From Streptomyces sp. SAT1 (GTDB lineage Bacteria > Actinomycetota > Actinomycetes > Streptomycetales > Streptomycetaceae), in the NCBI RefSeq assembly GCF_001654495.1, contig NZ_CP015849.1, positions 4,563,501 through 4,627,500 of the forward strand: DNA of 64,000 nt, read 5' to 3'. Positions within the stretch are counted from its first letter, which is position 1, and each line of letters starts with the position of its first letter. This document shows positions 46,364-54,858 of this stretch, piece after piece. The notes under the pieces are model-generated. The model saw only the letters and a list, made by a program, of their open reading frames with translations. It did not search any database and was not told the origin of the DNA. Both the position numbers and the translations under genes were made by a program.

Positions 46364-47095
46364 TCAGCTGTCCTGCGGGCGCAGGGCCAGAGCCCTCTCC
46401 ACGATCGCCTCCAACTGCTCGTGGTGGGCGCCCTTCCAGTAGGCGCGTCCGCAGTCGGGGCACTGGGCGAAGACGTCGTAGGTGCGCTGGGTGCCGTGTT
46501 CCAGCCGGTCGGCGACCTCGTCCTTGGTGGCCTCGCGCAGCAGGCCGTTGCAGGCGGTGCAGCGGGTCCAGGGGCGCAGGGCGGGGCGGAAGCGGTCCAG
46601 GACGTCGTGGAGCTGGTCGTCGGGGCGGGTGCTGTAGACGAAGGCGCCCGCCCACAGCTCGCGGCGGCGCAGCAGACCGCGGTCGCGGCTGAGCAGCACC
46701 CGCTTCTCGGCCGCGGACCGGGCGGCGAGCGCCGGGTCGCCGATGTCCGTCGACTCGTACGCCGTGTCGACGCCGAGCAGGCGCAGCCGGCGGGCGAGGG
46801 TGCCCAGATGCACGTCGAGGAGGAAGCGCAGCGGGGCGCCGGGCACCCGCTGGGGGCGGTCGACGGCCCCCACCCGTACCGTCTCGGCCGCCCCCGGGAC
46901 GTGGGAGACCGGCACCTCGCGGCCGTCCACGACCAGCGCGCCGACCTCGGTCAGCGGGACGCCCAGGGACTCCACGACATGGCCGAGCGTGGAGACGCCG
47001 TCGGTGACGACCGGGGTGGCGCCCCGGCGCCTGGCCCGGGGGACGAACAGGTGCAGGCCGGGGGCGAACTCGACGTGGATCTCGGGACCGTTCAT
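46364..47095 (-). CDS. Ub-Mut7-C RNase-domain protein
   Basis: This 243-residue protein has an N-terminal ubiquitin-like domain (about 1-85, GVSTLGHVVESLGVPLTEVG) and a C-terminal Mut7-C domain. The Mut7-C part has a PIN-like nuclease core (RFLLDVHLGTLARRLRLLG, then SRDRGLLRR) and a zinc ribbon with CTAC and CPDCG pairs near residues 190-222. Family knowledge suggests an RNA-related nuclease; the target is unknown. The ATG at 47095 was chosen; longer readings are antisense or unrelated. Confidence 0.87.
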   Translation of the reverse strand: MNGPEIHVEFAPGLHLFVPRARRRGATPVVTDGVSTLGHVVESLGVPLTEVGALVVDGREVPVSHVPGAAETVRVGAVDRPQRVPGAPLRFLLDVHLGTLARRLRLLGVDTAYESTDIGDPALAARSAAEKRVLLSRDRGLLRRRELWAGAFVYSTRPDDQLHDVLDRFRPALRPWTRCTACNGLLREATKDEVADRLEHGTQRTYDVFAQCPDCGRAYWKGAHHEQLEAIVERALALRPQDS

Positions 47096-47154
47096 CGCGT
47101 CAGGATGGCACGGGCGGCACGCCGCGCCGCAGCCGTTTTCCGGGGCGGCGCGCC

Positions 47155-47841
47155 TCAGAGCCTCGCCGTGCCCAGGCCGTGCTCCAGCACGTCCAGGGTG
47201 CGGTCGACGAGGTCCGCGAGGTCGTCGCGGTGGCCGTTCTCGGCCCAGTACAGGAGGGTCTCCAGCAGCGCGCCGATGAAGGACATGGACCAGGCCCGTA
47301 CCTCCAGGCTCCCGGGGTCCCGGCCGGTGCGCTCGGCCAAGGCGTCGCACAGCAGGCGGCTCGTGGCCGACATGCTCTCCGTCATCCGCGAGCGCACCGC
47401 GGGCACCTCCGCCATCAGGCGGGTGCGCAGCCGCGACACCTCCGGGTCGCCGTCCACCCCCACCGCTATGGCCCGGCGCAGCACGGCCCGCACCGACTCC
47501 GGCCACGGCTCGTCGGCGGGCCGGGCGCGCAGCTCCGCCGCCAGGAACGGGTGGTGCTCGTCGGTGAGGACGATGTCCTCCTTGGTGGGGAAGTACCGGA
47601 AGACGGTCGACGGCGACACCTCGGCGCGCTCCGCGATCCGCTCGATCGTCGTGGCGTCGTACCCCTGCTCCCCGACCAGAGCGTACGTCGCCGCGCGGAT
47701 CGCCTCCCGGGTCTTGATCTTCTTCCGCTCCCGCAGGCCGAGCCGGGGCCCCTCGGCGGCGGCGCCCCGGCGCCCCGGCGGCGGGGGAGGAGGGGAGAAC
47801 TCGGAAGAACGTGCGGCCGTCATGGGGTCATTGTCCGGCAT
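47155..47841 (-). CDS. TetR-family transcriptional regulator
   Basis: The 228-residue protein has a Pro-rich N-terminal stretch. The TetR DNA-binding domain follows at about residues 40-86 (REAIRAATYALVGEQGYDAT, then IAERAEVSPSTVFRYFPTKED). The effector domain is all-helical and includes a conserved MSFIGALLETLLYW segment. The ATG at 47841 follows GGGAGCC; an alternative lies at 47823. No adjacent transporter is obvious, so the regulon is unclear. Confidence 0.88.
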   Translation of the reverse strand: MPDNDPMTAARSSEFSPPPPPPGRRGAAAEGPRLGLRERKKIKTREAIRAATYALVGEQGYDATTIERIAERAEVSPSTVFRYFPTKEDIVLTDEHHPFLAAELRARPADEPWPESVRAVLRRAIAVGVDGDPEVSRLRTRLMAEVPAVRSRMTESMSATSRLLCDALAERTGRDPGSLEVRAWSMSFIGALLETLLYWAENGHRDDLADLVDRTLDVLEHGLGTARL

Positions 47842-47911
47842 CGGCTCCCTGGGCGGCCACGGCCGGGGCCGCCGGGAAGCCGAAGCCGAAGCCGGGCGAG
47901 GGCGCGCGAAA

Positions 47912-47939
47912 AGGCCACGGCTCGTGCGAGCCGTGGCCT
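47912..47939 (-). terminator. rho-independent type terminator of the hemolysin III gene
   Basis: A perfect 13-bp stem (AGGCCACGGCTCG and complement) with a 2-nt centre lies 34 bp past the stop at 47973. On the transcript strand the stem runs into CCTTTTCGCG, giving a short U-tract. It also separates the gene from the TetR gene. Confidence 0.85.
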
Positions 47940-47972
47940 GGAGAGGGATCCGGAGGGGGCGGGGCCGGGGGA

Positions 47973-48695
47973 TCAGGCGTGCTGGTACGCCACCAGGGAG
48001 ATCCCCACGTAGTGGACCGCGAACGCGGCCAGGGTGAAGGAGTGGAAGACCTCGTGGAAGCCGAACCAGCGCGGGGACGGGTTCGGCCGCTTGATGCCGT
48101 AGACGAGGCCGCCCGCGCTGTAGAGGAGGCCGCCGACGACCACCAGGACGAGGACCGCGATGCCGCCGGTGCGCATGAAGTCGGGCAGGAAGAAGACCGC
48201 GGCCCAGCCCATGGCGATGTAGCAGGGGGTGTAGAGCCAGCGCGGGGCGCCGACCCAGAAGACGCGGAAGACGATGCCGGCCGCCGCCGCGGCCCAGATC
48301 CCCCACAGCAGCCACTGCCCCTTGCCGCCGGGCAGGAGCAGCAGGGTCAGCGGGGTGTAGGTGCCCGCGATGATCAGGAAGATGTTCGCGTGGTCGAGGC
48401 GGCGCAGCAGCCCGCCCATCCGCGGGCCCCAGTTGCCCCGGTGGTAGAGGGCGCTCACCCCGAACAGCAGGCAGGCGGTGAGGACATAGATCCCGCAGGC
48501 GACACGGCCCCGGGGTGAGTCGGCGAGCGCGGTGAGCACCAGGCCCGCTATGAGCACGGCGGGGAACATCCCGAGGTGCAGCCAGCCGCGCAGCTTCGGC
48601 TTGATCGGGTGCGGCAGAGAGAGCGCCGCCGGACCGCGGCCACCGGCCGGCGGGTCCAGGGGCGCGTCGGACGCGGACGCAGTCATGGGCGGCAT
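47973..48695 (-). CDS. hemolysin III / PAQR family membrane protein
   Basis: The protein of 237-240 residues has seven predicted membrane helices. It shows the family marks SALYHRGNWG (first conserved histidine region), LDHANIFLIIAGTYTPL and the C-terminal FGFHEVFHSFTLAAFAVHYVG with paired histidines for a metal site. Bacterial members are named hemolysin III but most have no shown haemolytic role. The start is the ATG at 48695 or 48686. It is divergent from PEPCK, and the 289 bp between them are relatively AT-rich. Confidence 0.9.
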   Translation of the reverse strand: MPPMTASASDAPLDPPAGGRGPAALSLPHPIKPKLRGWLHLGMFPAVLIAGLVLTALADSPRGRVACGIYVLTACLLFGVSALYHRGNWGPRMGGLLRRLDHANIFLIIAGTYTPLTLLLLPGGKGQWLLWGIWAAAAAGIVFRVFWVGAPRWLYTPCYIAMGWAAVFFLPDFMRTGGIAVLVLVVVGGLLYSAGGLVYGIKRPNPSPRWFGFHEVFHSFTLAAFAVHYVGISLVAYQHA

Positions 48696-48984
48696 GGTAC
48701 CCAGGTCACCGTAAGTCGGCTGTCAGTGCACAGGGTGAGTGACGTGATCACCGGAAATCCGGGTGAACGCAAAAATTCTTTCAGCCGACCGCCACGCAAA
48801 CGCAAAAAACCGCTGTGACCGTGGGATTCCTCACCCTGCTCACTTGTGCGGCCCTCTGGACAGATGGGCACCCGCGGCGGATGATCAAATGAGTGCGGTC
48901 GGCACCGGATGAGCGGCTACGAAGCATCCGGGTCGCAGCCCCCACGGGGCGACAAGTCAGAAAACCCCTCATTTAGGAGCGATC

Positions 48985-50817
48985 GTGGCGCGCGACATCG
49001 CGGCTCCCCCCGTCATCCCGACCAACCACAAGGACCTGATCTCGTGGGTCGACGAGATCGCGGAACTCACGCAGCCGGACCGGGTCGTCTGGTGTGACGG
49101 ATCCGAGTCCGAGTACGAGCGCCTGTGCGGGGAGCTCGTCGAGAAGGGCACGTTCCGCAGGCTCGACCCGATCAAGCGCCCCAACTCCTACTACGCGGCC
49201 TCCGATCCGTCCGACGTGGCCCGCGTCGAGGACCGGACGTTCATCTGCTCCGAGAAGGAGGAGGACGCCGGCCCCACCAACCACTGGAAGGCCCCCGCCG
49301 AGATGCGGGAGATCTTCCGGGGCGAGGGCGGCGAGGGCGGCATCTTCCGCGGCTCGATGAAGGGCCGGACGATGTACGTCGTCCCGTTCTGCATGGGCCC
49401 GCTGGGCTCGCCGCTGTCCGCGATCGGCGTCGAGATCACCGACTCCGCCTACGTCGCCGTGTCCATGCGCACCATGACCCGCATGGGACAGCCGGTCCTC
49501 GACGAACTCGGCGACAACGGCTTCTTCGTCAAGGCCGTGCACACCCTCGGCGCCCCGCTGGAGCCCGGCCAGGCGGATGTCCCCTGGCCGTGCAACTCCA
49601 CCAAGTACATCTCGCACTTCCCCGAGGACCGCGAGATCTGGTCCTACGGCTCCGGCTACGGCGGCAACGCGCTGCTCGGCAAGAAGTGCTACGCCCTGCG
49701 CATCGCCTCCGTGATGGCCCGCGACGAGGGCTGGCTCGCCGAGCACATGCTGATCCTCAAGCTCACCCCGCCCACCGGCGAGGCCAAGTACGTCGCCGCC
49801 GCCTTCCCCAGCGCCTGCGGCAAGACCAACCTCGCCATGCTGGAGCCCACCGTCTCCGGCTGGAGCGTGGAGACCATCGGCGACGACATCGCGTGGATGC
49901 GGTTCGGCGAGGACGGCCGCCTGTACGCGATCAACCCGGAGGCCGGCTTCTTCGGTGTCGCCCCCGGCACCGGCGAGCACACCAACGCCAACGCGATGAA
50001 GACGCTGTGGGGCAACTCGGTCTTCACCAACGTCGCCCTCACCGACGACAACGACGTGTGGTGGGAGGGCATGACGGAGGAGACCCCGGCCCACCTGGTC
50101 GACTGGAAGGGCAACGACTGGACGCCCGCCTCCAGCGCCCCGGCCGCGCACCCCAACGCCCGCTTCACCACGCCCGCCGCCCAGTGCCCGATCATCGCGC
50201 CGGAGTGGGAGGACCCCAGGGGCGTGCCGATCTCGGCGATCCTCTTCGGCGGCCGCCGCGCCAGCGCCGTACCGCTGGTGACCGAGTCCTTCGACTGGAA
50301 CCACGGGGTCTTCCTCGGCGCCAACGTCGCCTCCGAGAAGACCGCGGCGGCCGAGGGCAAGGTCGGTGAGCTGCGCCGCGACCCGTTCGCCATGCTGCCG
50401 TTCTGCGGCTACAACATGGGCGACTACATGGGCCACTGGGTGGACGTCGCCAAGGGCAGGGACCAGTCCCTGCTGCCGAAGATCTACTACGTCAACTGGT
50501 TCCGCAAGGACGACGAGGGCAGGTTCGTCTGGCCGGGCTTCGGCGAGAACAGCCGGGTGTTGAAGTGGATCGTCGAGCGCCTGGAGGGCAAGGCGGAGGG
50601 CGTGGAGACGCCGATCGGGATCCTGCCGACCGAGGCCGCCCTGGACACCGACGGCCTGGACCTGTCCGCCTCCGACCTGAAGTTCCTGCTCACCGTCGAC
50701 AAGGACGTGTGGCGCGAGGAGGCCGCGCTGGTCCCGGAGCACCTGAAAACCTTCGGTGACCACACGCCCGAGGAGCTGTGGGAGCAGTACCGCGCGCTGG
50801 TCGAGCGCCTGGGCTGA
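48985..50817 (+). CDS. pckG: phosphoenolpyruvate carboxykinase (GTP)
   Basis: The 610-residue enzyme converts oxaloacetate and GTP to PEP, the entry step of gluconeogenesis. The kinase loop is AFPSACGKTNLAML at about residues 272-285, including the active-site cysteine. Other motifs are GDDIAWMRFGEDGRLYAINP and IGVEITDSAYV. The length fits the GTP-dependent family (about 600) rather than the ATP type (about 540). The start is a GTG behind TAGGAGCG. Confidence 0.96.
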   Translation: MARDIAAPPVIPTNHKDLISWVDEIAELTQPDRVVWCDGSESEYERLCGELVEKGTFRRLDPIKRPNSYYAASDPSDVARVEDRTFICSEKEEDAGPTNHWKAPAEMREIFRGEGGEGGIFRGSMKGRTMYVVPFCMGPLGSPLSAIGVEITDSAYVAVSMRTMTRMGQPVLDELGDNGFFVKAVHTLGAPLEPGQADVPWPCNSTKYISHFPEDREIWSYGSGYGGNALLGKKCYALRIASVMARDEGWLAEHMLILKLTPPTGEAKYVAAAFPSACGKTNLAMLEPTVSGWSVETIGDDIAWMRFGEDGRLYAINPEAGFFGVAPGTGEHTNANAMKTLWGNSVFTNVALTDDNDVWWEGMTEETPAHLVDWKGNDWTPASSAPAAHPNARFTTPAAQCPIIAPEWEDPRGVPISAILFGGRRASAVPLVTESFDWNHGVFLGANVASEKTAAAEGKVGELRRDPFAMLPFCGYNMGDYMGHWVDVAKGRDQSLLPKIYYVNWFRKDDEGRFVWPGFGENSRVLKWIVERLEGKAEGVETPIGILPTEAALDTDGLDLSASDLKFLLTVDKDVWREEAALVPEHLKTFGDHTPEELWEQYRALVERLG

Positions 50818-50821
50818 CCGG

Positions 50822-50977
50822 GCGGGCCCCTCGTCGGCAAGAGGCCCGCGAGGGACCGTCCCCGTGAGCTCCGCGGCCGGTCGCGACCTGCCCTGACCTG
50901 CACCGTCGCTCCGGCCGGCCGCGGCCGGACCGGCGGGAGGCCGGACCCGTACAACGGCGTACGGGTCCGGCCTCCCG
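50822..50977. terminator. hairpins downstream of PEPCK
   Basis: A first imperfect stem (GCGGGCC/CCTC...GAGG/CCCGC) lies at 50822-50849. A second, much stronger stem at 50934-50977 has 19-bp arms (CGGGAGGCCGGACCCGTAC) around AACGGC. Together they should end the PEPCK transcript. Confidence 0.75.
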
Positions 50978-51071
50978 TGCGTGTGCGCTCACCCGTTCGG
51001 CTCAGCCCGCCGTATGGCCGGGCGGGCTGCGGGGTACCCGGGAGTCCCCCGTCGAAGGAGCGTGATCAGGC

Positions 51072-51248
51072 ATGGCTGGAGACGGCGACTTCTACAAGCA
51101 CGACCGTCCGGACAACCCCGACCTGGACGAGGACCGCCCGCGCGGCGGCGGCCCGGAAGAGCCGCAGGGCCGCGGGAACTGGCCGGTCTGGGCGGTGATC
51201 CTGGCGATCCTGGTGCTGTTCGTGCTCTTCGTGGTGATCTTCGGCTGA
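51072..51248 (+). CDS. 58-residue tail-anchored membrane protein
   Basis: The ATG at 51072 follows GAAGGAG by about ten bases. The product has an acidic, disordered head (MAGDGDFYKHDRPDNPDLDE) with Gly/Pro, then one C-terminal membrane helix (WAVILAILVLFVLFVVIFG) at the very end. It appears complete. Function unknown. Confidence 0.7.
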   Translation: MAGDGDFYKHDRPDNPDLDEDRPRGGGPEEPQGRGNWPVWAVILAILVLFVLFVVIFG

Positions 51249-51330
51249 GGCCGGGACCGGGAGCGGGCGGGGCAGGGCGGCGGGGCCACGTGCCGGTCCC
51301 CGTCCGTCCGTCCGGCCGGCCGGGGGGGTC

Positions 51331-51837
51331 TCACAGCTCCCGCTGGAACAGCAGCGTGTCCAGCCAGCGGCCGTGCTTGTACCCGACCGCGGTGAGTCTG
51401 CCCGCCTCGGTGAAGCCGAAGCGGCGGTGCAGCGCGACCGACGCCTCGCCGCCGGGATCGGTGATCACCGCGACCACGCGCCGCGCCCCGGCGTGCCCGC
51501 AGGCGTCGAGCAGCGCGCCCAGCAGCGCGGCGCCCAGGCCGCGGCCGGTGGCGTCCGGGGCGAGGTAGAGGGAGTCCTCCACGGTGTACCGGTACGCGGG
51601 CTTGGGCCGGTACGGACCCGCGTGGGCGAAGCCCGTGACGCGGCCCGCCTCCTCGGTGACGAGGAACGGCAGACCGCGCGCGAGGAGGTCGTCGTACTTG
51701 CGTTCCTACTCCGCCAGGGGGCGGGGCGCCTCGTCGAAGGTGGCGACGCCGTGCAGGGCGTGGTGCCCGTAGACGGCGGCGACCTCGGGGAGGTCGGTGC
51801 GGCGGGCGGGCCGGACGGTGGCGCGGGGGACGGTCAC
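51331..51837 (-). pseudogene. GNAT acetyltransferase (PAT-like) with in-frame stop
   Basis: From a GTG at 51837 the frame reads a phosphinothricin-acetyltransferase-like start (TDLPEVAAVYGHHALHGVAT). It hits TAG at codon 44 (51706-51708) where relatives have a tryptophan (AEW-ERKYDDLL). After the stop it continues perfectly: GFAHAGPYRPKPAYRYTVED, the acetyl-CoA loop GRGLGAALL and the C terminus RWLDTLLFQREL. One base change (TGG to TAG) explains it. Either a recent loss of function or a sequencing error is possible. Confidence 0.82.
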
Positions 51838-51982
51838 GTTTCTCCTCCACCGGGTCCACCGGGTGCGGCCGCGCGGGGTGTGTGGCGCCCGGTCCGCGCG
51901 TCGCTGCGGGTGCGCGCGGACCGGGGCCGTGTGCGGGGCCCTCGGAGAGGGCCGGGTGTGCCGTCAGGAATGACGGCGGGCG

Positions 51983-52405
51983 CTACTGGGCGGCACCGCT
52001 CAGTTCCGGGGGCTCTCCCTGCGCGGCGGCGTGCGCGTCCATGCGCTCGGCCGCCAGGATGGCCGCCGCCGTGTCCGCCCGGGAGGCGGCGACGACGAGC
52101 GCCCGTCCGGCGAGCGCGTGCGCCCGCCGGTGCAGGAGCGGCAGCTCGGTGACCGCGGCCACCGGGGTGCGGACCGGGGGGCGGCCCGCCCGCAGCCGGG
52201 TCACCTGCTCGGCGAGCCGGTCGGCCGCCGTGTCCAGGTCGGCCGCCGGGGCGAGGGTGCGCAGCTCGTCGGTGACGGCGAGCAGCGCCGCGAGATGCCC
52301 GGCGAGCTGGATGTCCAGCTCCTCCTCGCGGGAGCGGTGGGGGAAGTCCGAGGTGGTGCCGGCCATCGTGCTGTGGACCGACTTGCTGCGGATCGGTTCG
52401 TACAT
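51983..52405 (-). CDS. SCO4983-like family protein
   Basis: This 140-residue, mostly helical soluble protein has the conserved start MYEPIRSKSVHSTMAG and the core REEELDIQLAGHLAALLAVTDELRTL. I recall this as the Streptomyces SCO4983 family; its function is unknown. No cysteine or catalytic motif is visible. A GGAGG lies upstream of the ATG. It stands alone between the GNAT remnant and the aminotransferase gene. Confidence 0.75.
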   Translation of the reverse strand: MYEPIRSKSVHSTMAGTTSDFPHRSREEELDIQLAGHLAALLAVTDELRTLAPAADLDTAADRLAEQVTRLRAGRPPVRTPVAAVTELPLLHRRAHALAGRALVVAASRADTAAAILAAERMDAHAAAQGEPPELSGAAQ

Positions 52406-52507
52406 GGGACGGCCTCCTGTGCTCTGACAGAAGACATCCTACATTAGAACCTGTCTAAGGTTGAGTCGGTTCGCGGAAGCGGTCCGCGGGACCACGCACG
52501 GTGAGCG

Positions 52508-53719
52508 TCAGGGCTGGCCGTAGCCGTCCAGGAAGGTGCCGATCCGGCTCACCGCGTCGCGCAGATCGCCGACCGAGGGCAGGGTGACGACGCGGAAGTG
52601 GTCGGGCTCGGGCCAGTTGAAGCCGGTGCCGTGGACGACCATGATCTTCTCGCGGCGCAGCAGGTCGAGCACCATCCGCCGGTCGTCCTTGATCTTGAAG
52701 ACCTTGGGGTCCAGGCGCGGGAACAGGTACAGCGCGCCCTTGGGGCGTACGCAGCTGACGCCCGGGATCTGGGTGAGCAGCTGGTGGGCGGTGTCCATCT
52801 GCTCCTTCAGCCGCCCGCCGGGCAGCACCAGGTCCTCGATGGTCTGCCGCCCGCTGAGCGCGGCGACCACGCCGTGCTGGCCCGGCATGTTCGCGCACAG
52901 GCGCATGTTGGCCAGGATGGTCAGGCCCTCGATGTAGGAGTCGGCGTGCGCGCGGGGGCCGGAGACCGCCATCCAGCCGACCCGGTAGCCCGCCACCCGG
53001 TACGCCTTGGACATCCCGTTGAAGGTGAGGGTCAGCAGGTCGGGCGCGACGGACGCGGTCGGGGTGTGCACGGCGCCGTCGTAGAGGATCTTGTCGTAGA
53101 TCTCGTCGGAGCAGACCAGCAGGTTGTGCCGGCGGGCGATGTCGGTGAGGCCCTTGAGCACGGCCGGGTCGTAGACCGCGCCGGTCGGGTTGTTCGGGTT
53201 GATGATCACGATCGCCTTGGTGCGGTCGGTGACCTTGCGCTCCACGTCGGCGAGATCGGGCATCCAGTCGGACTGCTCGTCGCAGCGGTAGTGCACGGCG
53301 GTGCCGCCGGAGAGCGAGACGGCGGCGGTCCACAGCGGGTAGTCCGGCGCCGGGACGAGGACCTCGTCGCCGTCGTCGAGCAGCGCCTGCATCGCCATCA
53401 CGATCAGCTCGGAGACGCCGTTGCCGATGAAGACGTGCTCGACGTCGGTCTCGATGCCGAGGGTCTGGTTGTGCATGACCACGGCGCGGCGGGCGGCGAG
53501 CAGGCCCTTGGCGTCGCCGTAGCCGTGGGCCGTGGAGACGTTGCGGAGGATGTCCTCCAGGATCTCCGGGGGGCACTCGAAGCCGAACGCGGCCGGATTG
53601 CCGGTGTTCAGCTTCAGGATGCGGTGACCGGCCGCCTCCAGCCGCATCGCCTCCTCGAGCACCGGTCCCCGGATCTCGTAACAGACGTTGGCGAGCTTGG
53701 TCGACTGGATCACCTGCAT
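52508..53719 (-). CDS. AlaA-like PLP aminotransferase
   Basis: The 403-residue class I aminotransferase resembles E. coli AlaA, which makes alanine from pyruvate and glutamate. The N terminus VIQSTKLANVCYEIRGPVLE and KLNTGNPAAFGF are typical. The PLP lysine is Lys238 in FNGMSKAYRVAGYRVGW, and NPNNPTGAVYD and SDEIYDKILYDG are conserved. The ATG at 53719 matches the family start. An in-frame ATG at 53779 would add 20 unrelated residues. Confidence 0.88.
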   Translation of the reverse strand: MQVIQSTKLANVCYEIRGPVLEEAMRLEAAGHRILKLNTGNPAAFGFECPPEILEDILRNVSTAHGYGDAKGLLAARRAVVMHNQTLGIETDVEHVFIGNGVSELIVMAMQALLDDGDEVLVPAPDYPLWTAAVSLSGGTAVHYRCDEQSDWMPDLADVERKVTDRTKAIVIINPNNPTGAVYDPAVLKGLTDIARRHNLLVCSDEIYDKILYDGAVHTPTASVAPDLLTLTFNGMSKAYRVAGYRVGWMAVSGPRAHADSYIEGLTILANMRLCANMPGQHGVVAALSGRQTIEDLVLPGGRLKEQMDTAHQLLTQIPGVSCVRPKGALYLFPRLDPKVFKIKDDRRMVLDLLRREKIMVVHGTGFNWPEPDHFRVVTLPSVGDLRDAVSRIGTFLDGYGQP

Positions 53720-53997
53720 GTCTGGGAGCTTACGGCCGGGTAACGCCCGGTGGCTCGTGTTTTCCGCCACTTGAGACACCCGGCGGCCCGCTTCCCTCGC
53801 GCGGGTGAGGCGACCGGCGCGGCTGACGCGCCCCGGGGCCCGCCGCCCGGGACCCCTCGGTGGCCCCGCGCACCGGGGGAGAACCCGCGATGCCGTGACG
53901 GCTTCTTGTCCACGCCCGCGCAGGCCATCACAATGCGCATGACAAGAGGGCGGCCGGAAGATCTCCGGTCGCTCACGTCCGAAGAGGGGACCCCCAC

Positions 53998-54837
53998 ATG
54001 AACAAGCCTCTCCTGGCCGCGCTCGCGACCCTGGTGATCACCGGGGCCGGCGTGGCACCCGCCGCGGCCTCGGCCCAGGCCGGGAGCACGGCACCCGCCG
54101 CCAAGGCCGTCGACTTCGCCGGGACCGTGGCGCTGAGCAACTGCTCCGGCTCCGTCATCCGCTTCCCCGCCTCCGCGGACAGCGACCCGGCGCTCGTGCT
54201 CAGCAACGGCCACTGCCTGGAGACCGGGTTCCCGTCGCCCGGCCAGGTCATCGTCAACCAGAGCTCCAGCCGCTCCTTCGGGCTGCTCAACTCGGCCGGC
54301 TCCCAGGTCGCCACGCTGCGCGCCAACAAGGTCGTCTACTCCACGATGACCGACACCGACGTCACGATCTACCAGCTCACCCGCACCTACGCGCAGATCA
54401 GGAGCTCCTACGGGATCAGCGCGCTGACCGTCAGCGACACCCACCCGGTGGCCGGCACCGCGATCAAGGTGGTCTCCGGCTACTGGAAGCGCACCTACAG
54501 CTGCAACATCGACGGGTTCGTGTACCGCCTCAAGGAGGGCGGCTGGACCTGGAAGGACTCGGTCCGCTACACCTCCTCCTGCAACACGATCGGCGGCACC
54601 TCCGGCTCGCCCGTCATCGACACCGCCACCGGCAAGGTCGTCGCCGTCAACAACACCGGCAACGAGGACGGCGAGCGCTGCACCGAGAACAACCCCTGCG
54701 AGGTCGACGAGAACGGCAACGTCACCGTCCGCGAGGGCATCAACTACGCCGAGGAGACCTACCAGATACCGGCCTGCTTCAAGGCCGGCAACCAGCTGGA
54801 CCTGAACAGGTCCGGCTGCGTCCTGCCCAAGCCGTAG
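53998..54837 (+). CDS. secreted trypsin-like serine protease
   Basis: The 279-residue precursor has a signal peptide ending near AAASA (residues 1-26). The chymotrypsin-fold catalytic triad is visible as His in LSNGHCLE, Asp in TMTDTDVTIYQL and Ser in IGGTSGSPVIDTATG. Cysteines near the His and before the Ser suggest disulfides. The product would be an extracellular protease; substrate unknown. The ATG at 53998 gives MNKPLLAALATLVITGAG. It is convergent with the deacylase gene. Confidence 0.9.
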   Translation: MNKPLLAALATLVITGAGVAPAAASAQAGSTAPAAKAVDFAGTVALSNCSGSVIRFPASADSDPALVLSNGHCLETGFPSPGQVIVNQSSSRSFGLLNSAGSQVATLRANKVVYSTMTDTDVTIYQLTRTYAQIRSSYGISALTVSDTHPVAGTAIKVVSGYWKRTYSCNIDGFVYRLKEGGWTWKDSVRYTSSCNTIGGTSGSPVIDTATGKVVAVNNTGNEDGERCTENNPCEVDENGNVTVREGINYAEETYQIPACFKAGNQLDLNRSGCVLPKP

Positions 54838-54858
54838 CGGCCGCGGCGGGGCGGCCGG

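Noticed and set aside
48973..50763. A 596-codon minus-strand open frame
   Set aside because: It is the shadow of PEPCK, with biased composition (Val, Gly, Asp, His) and no motif.
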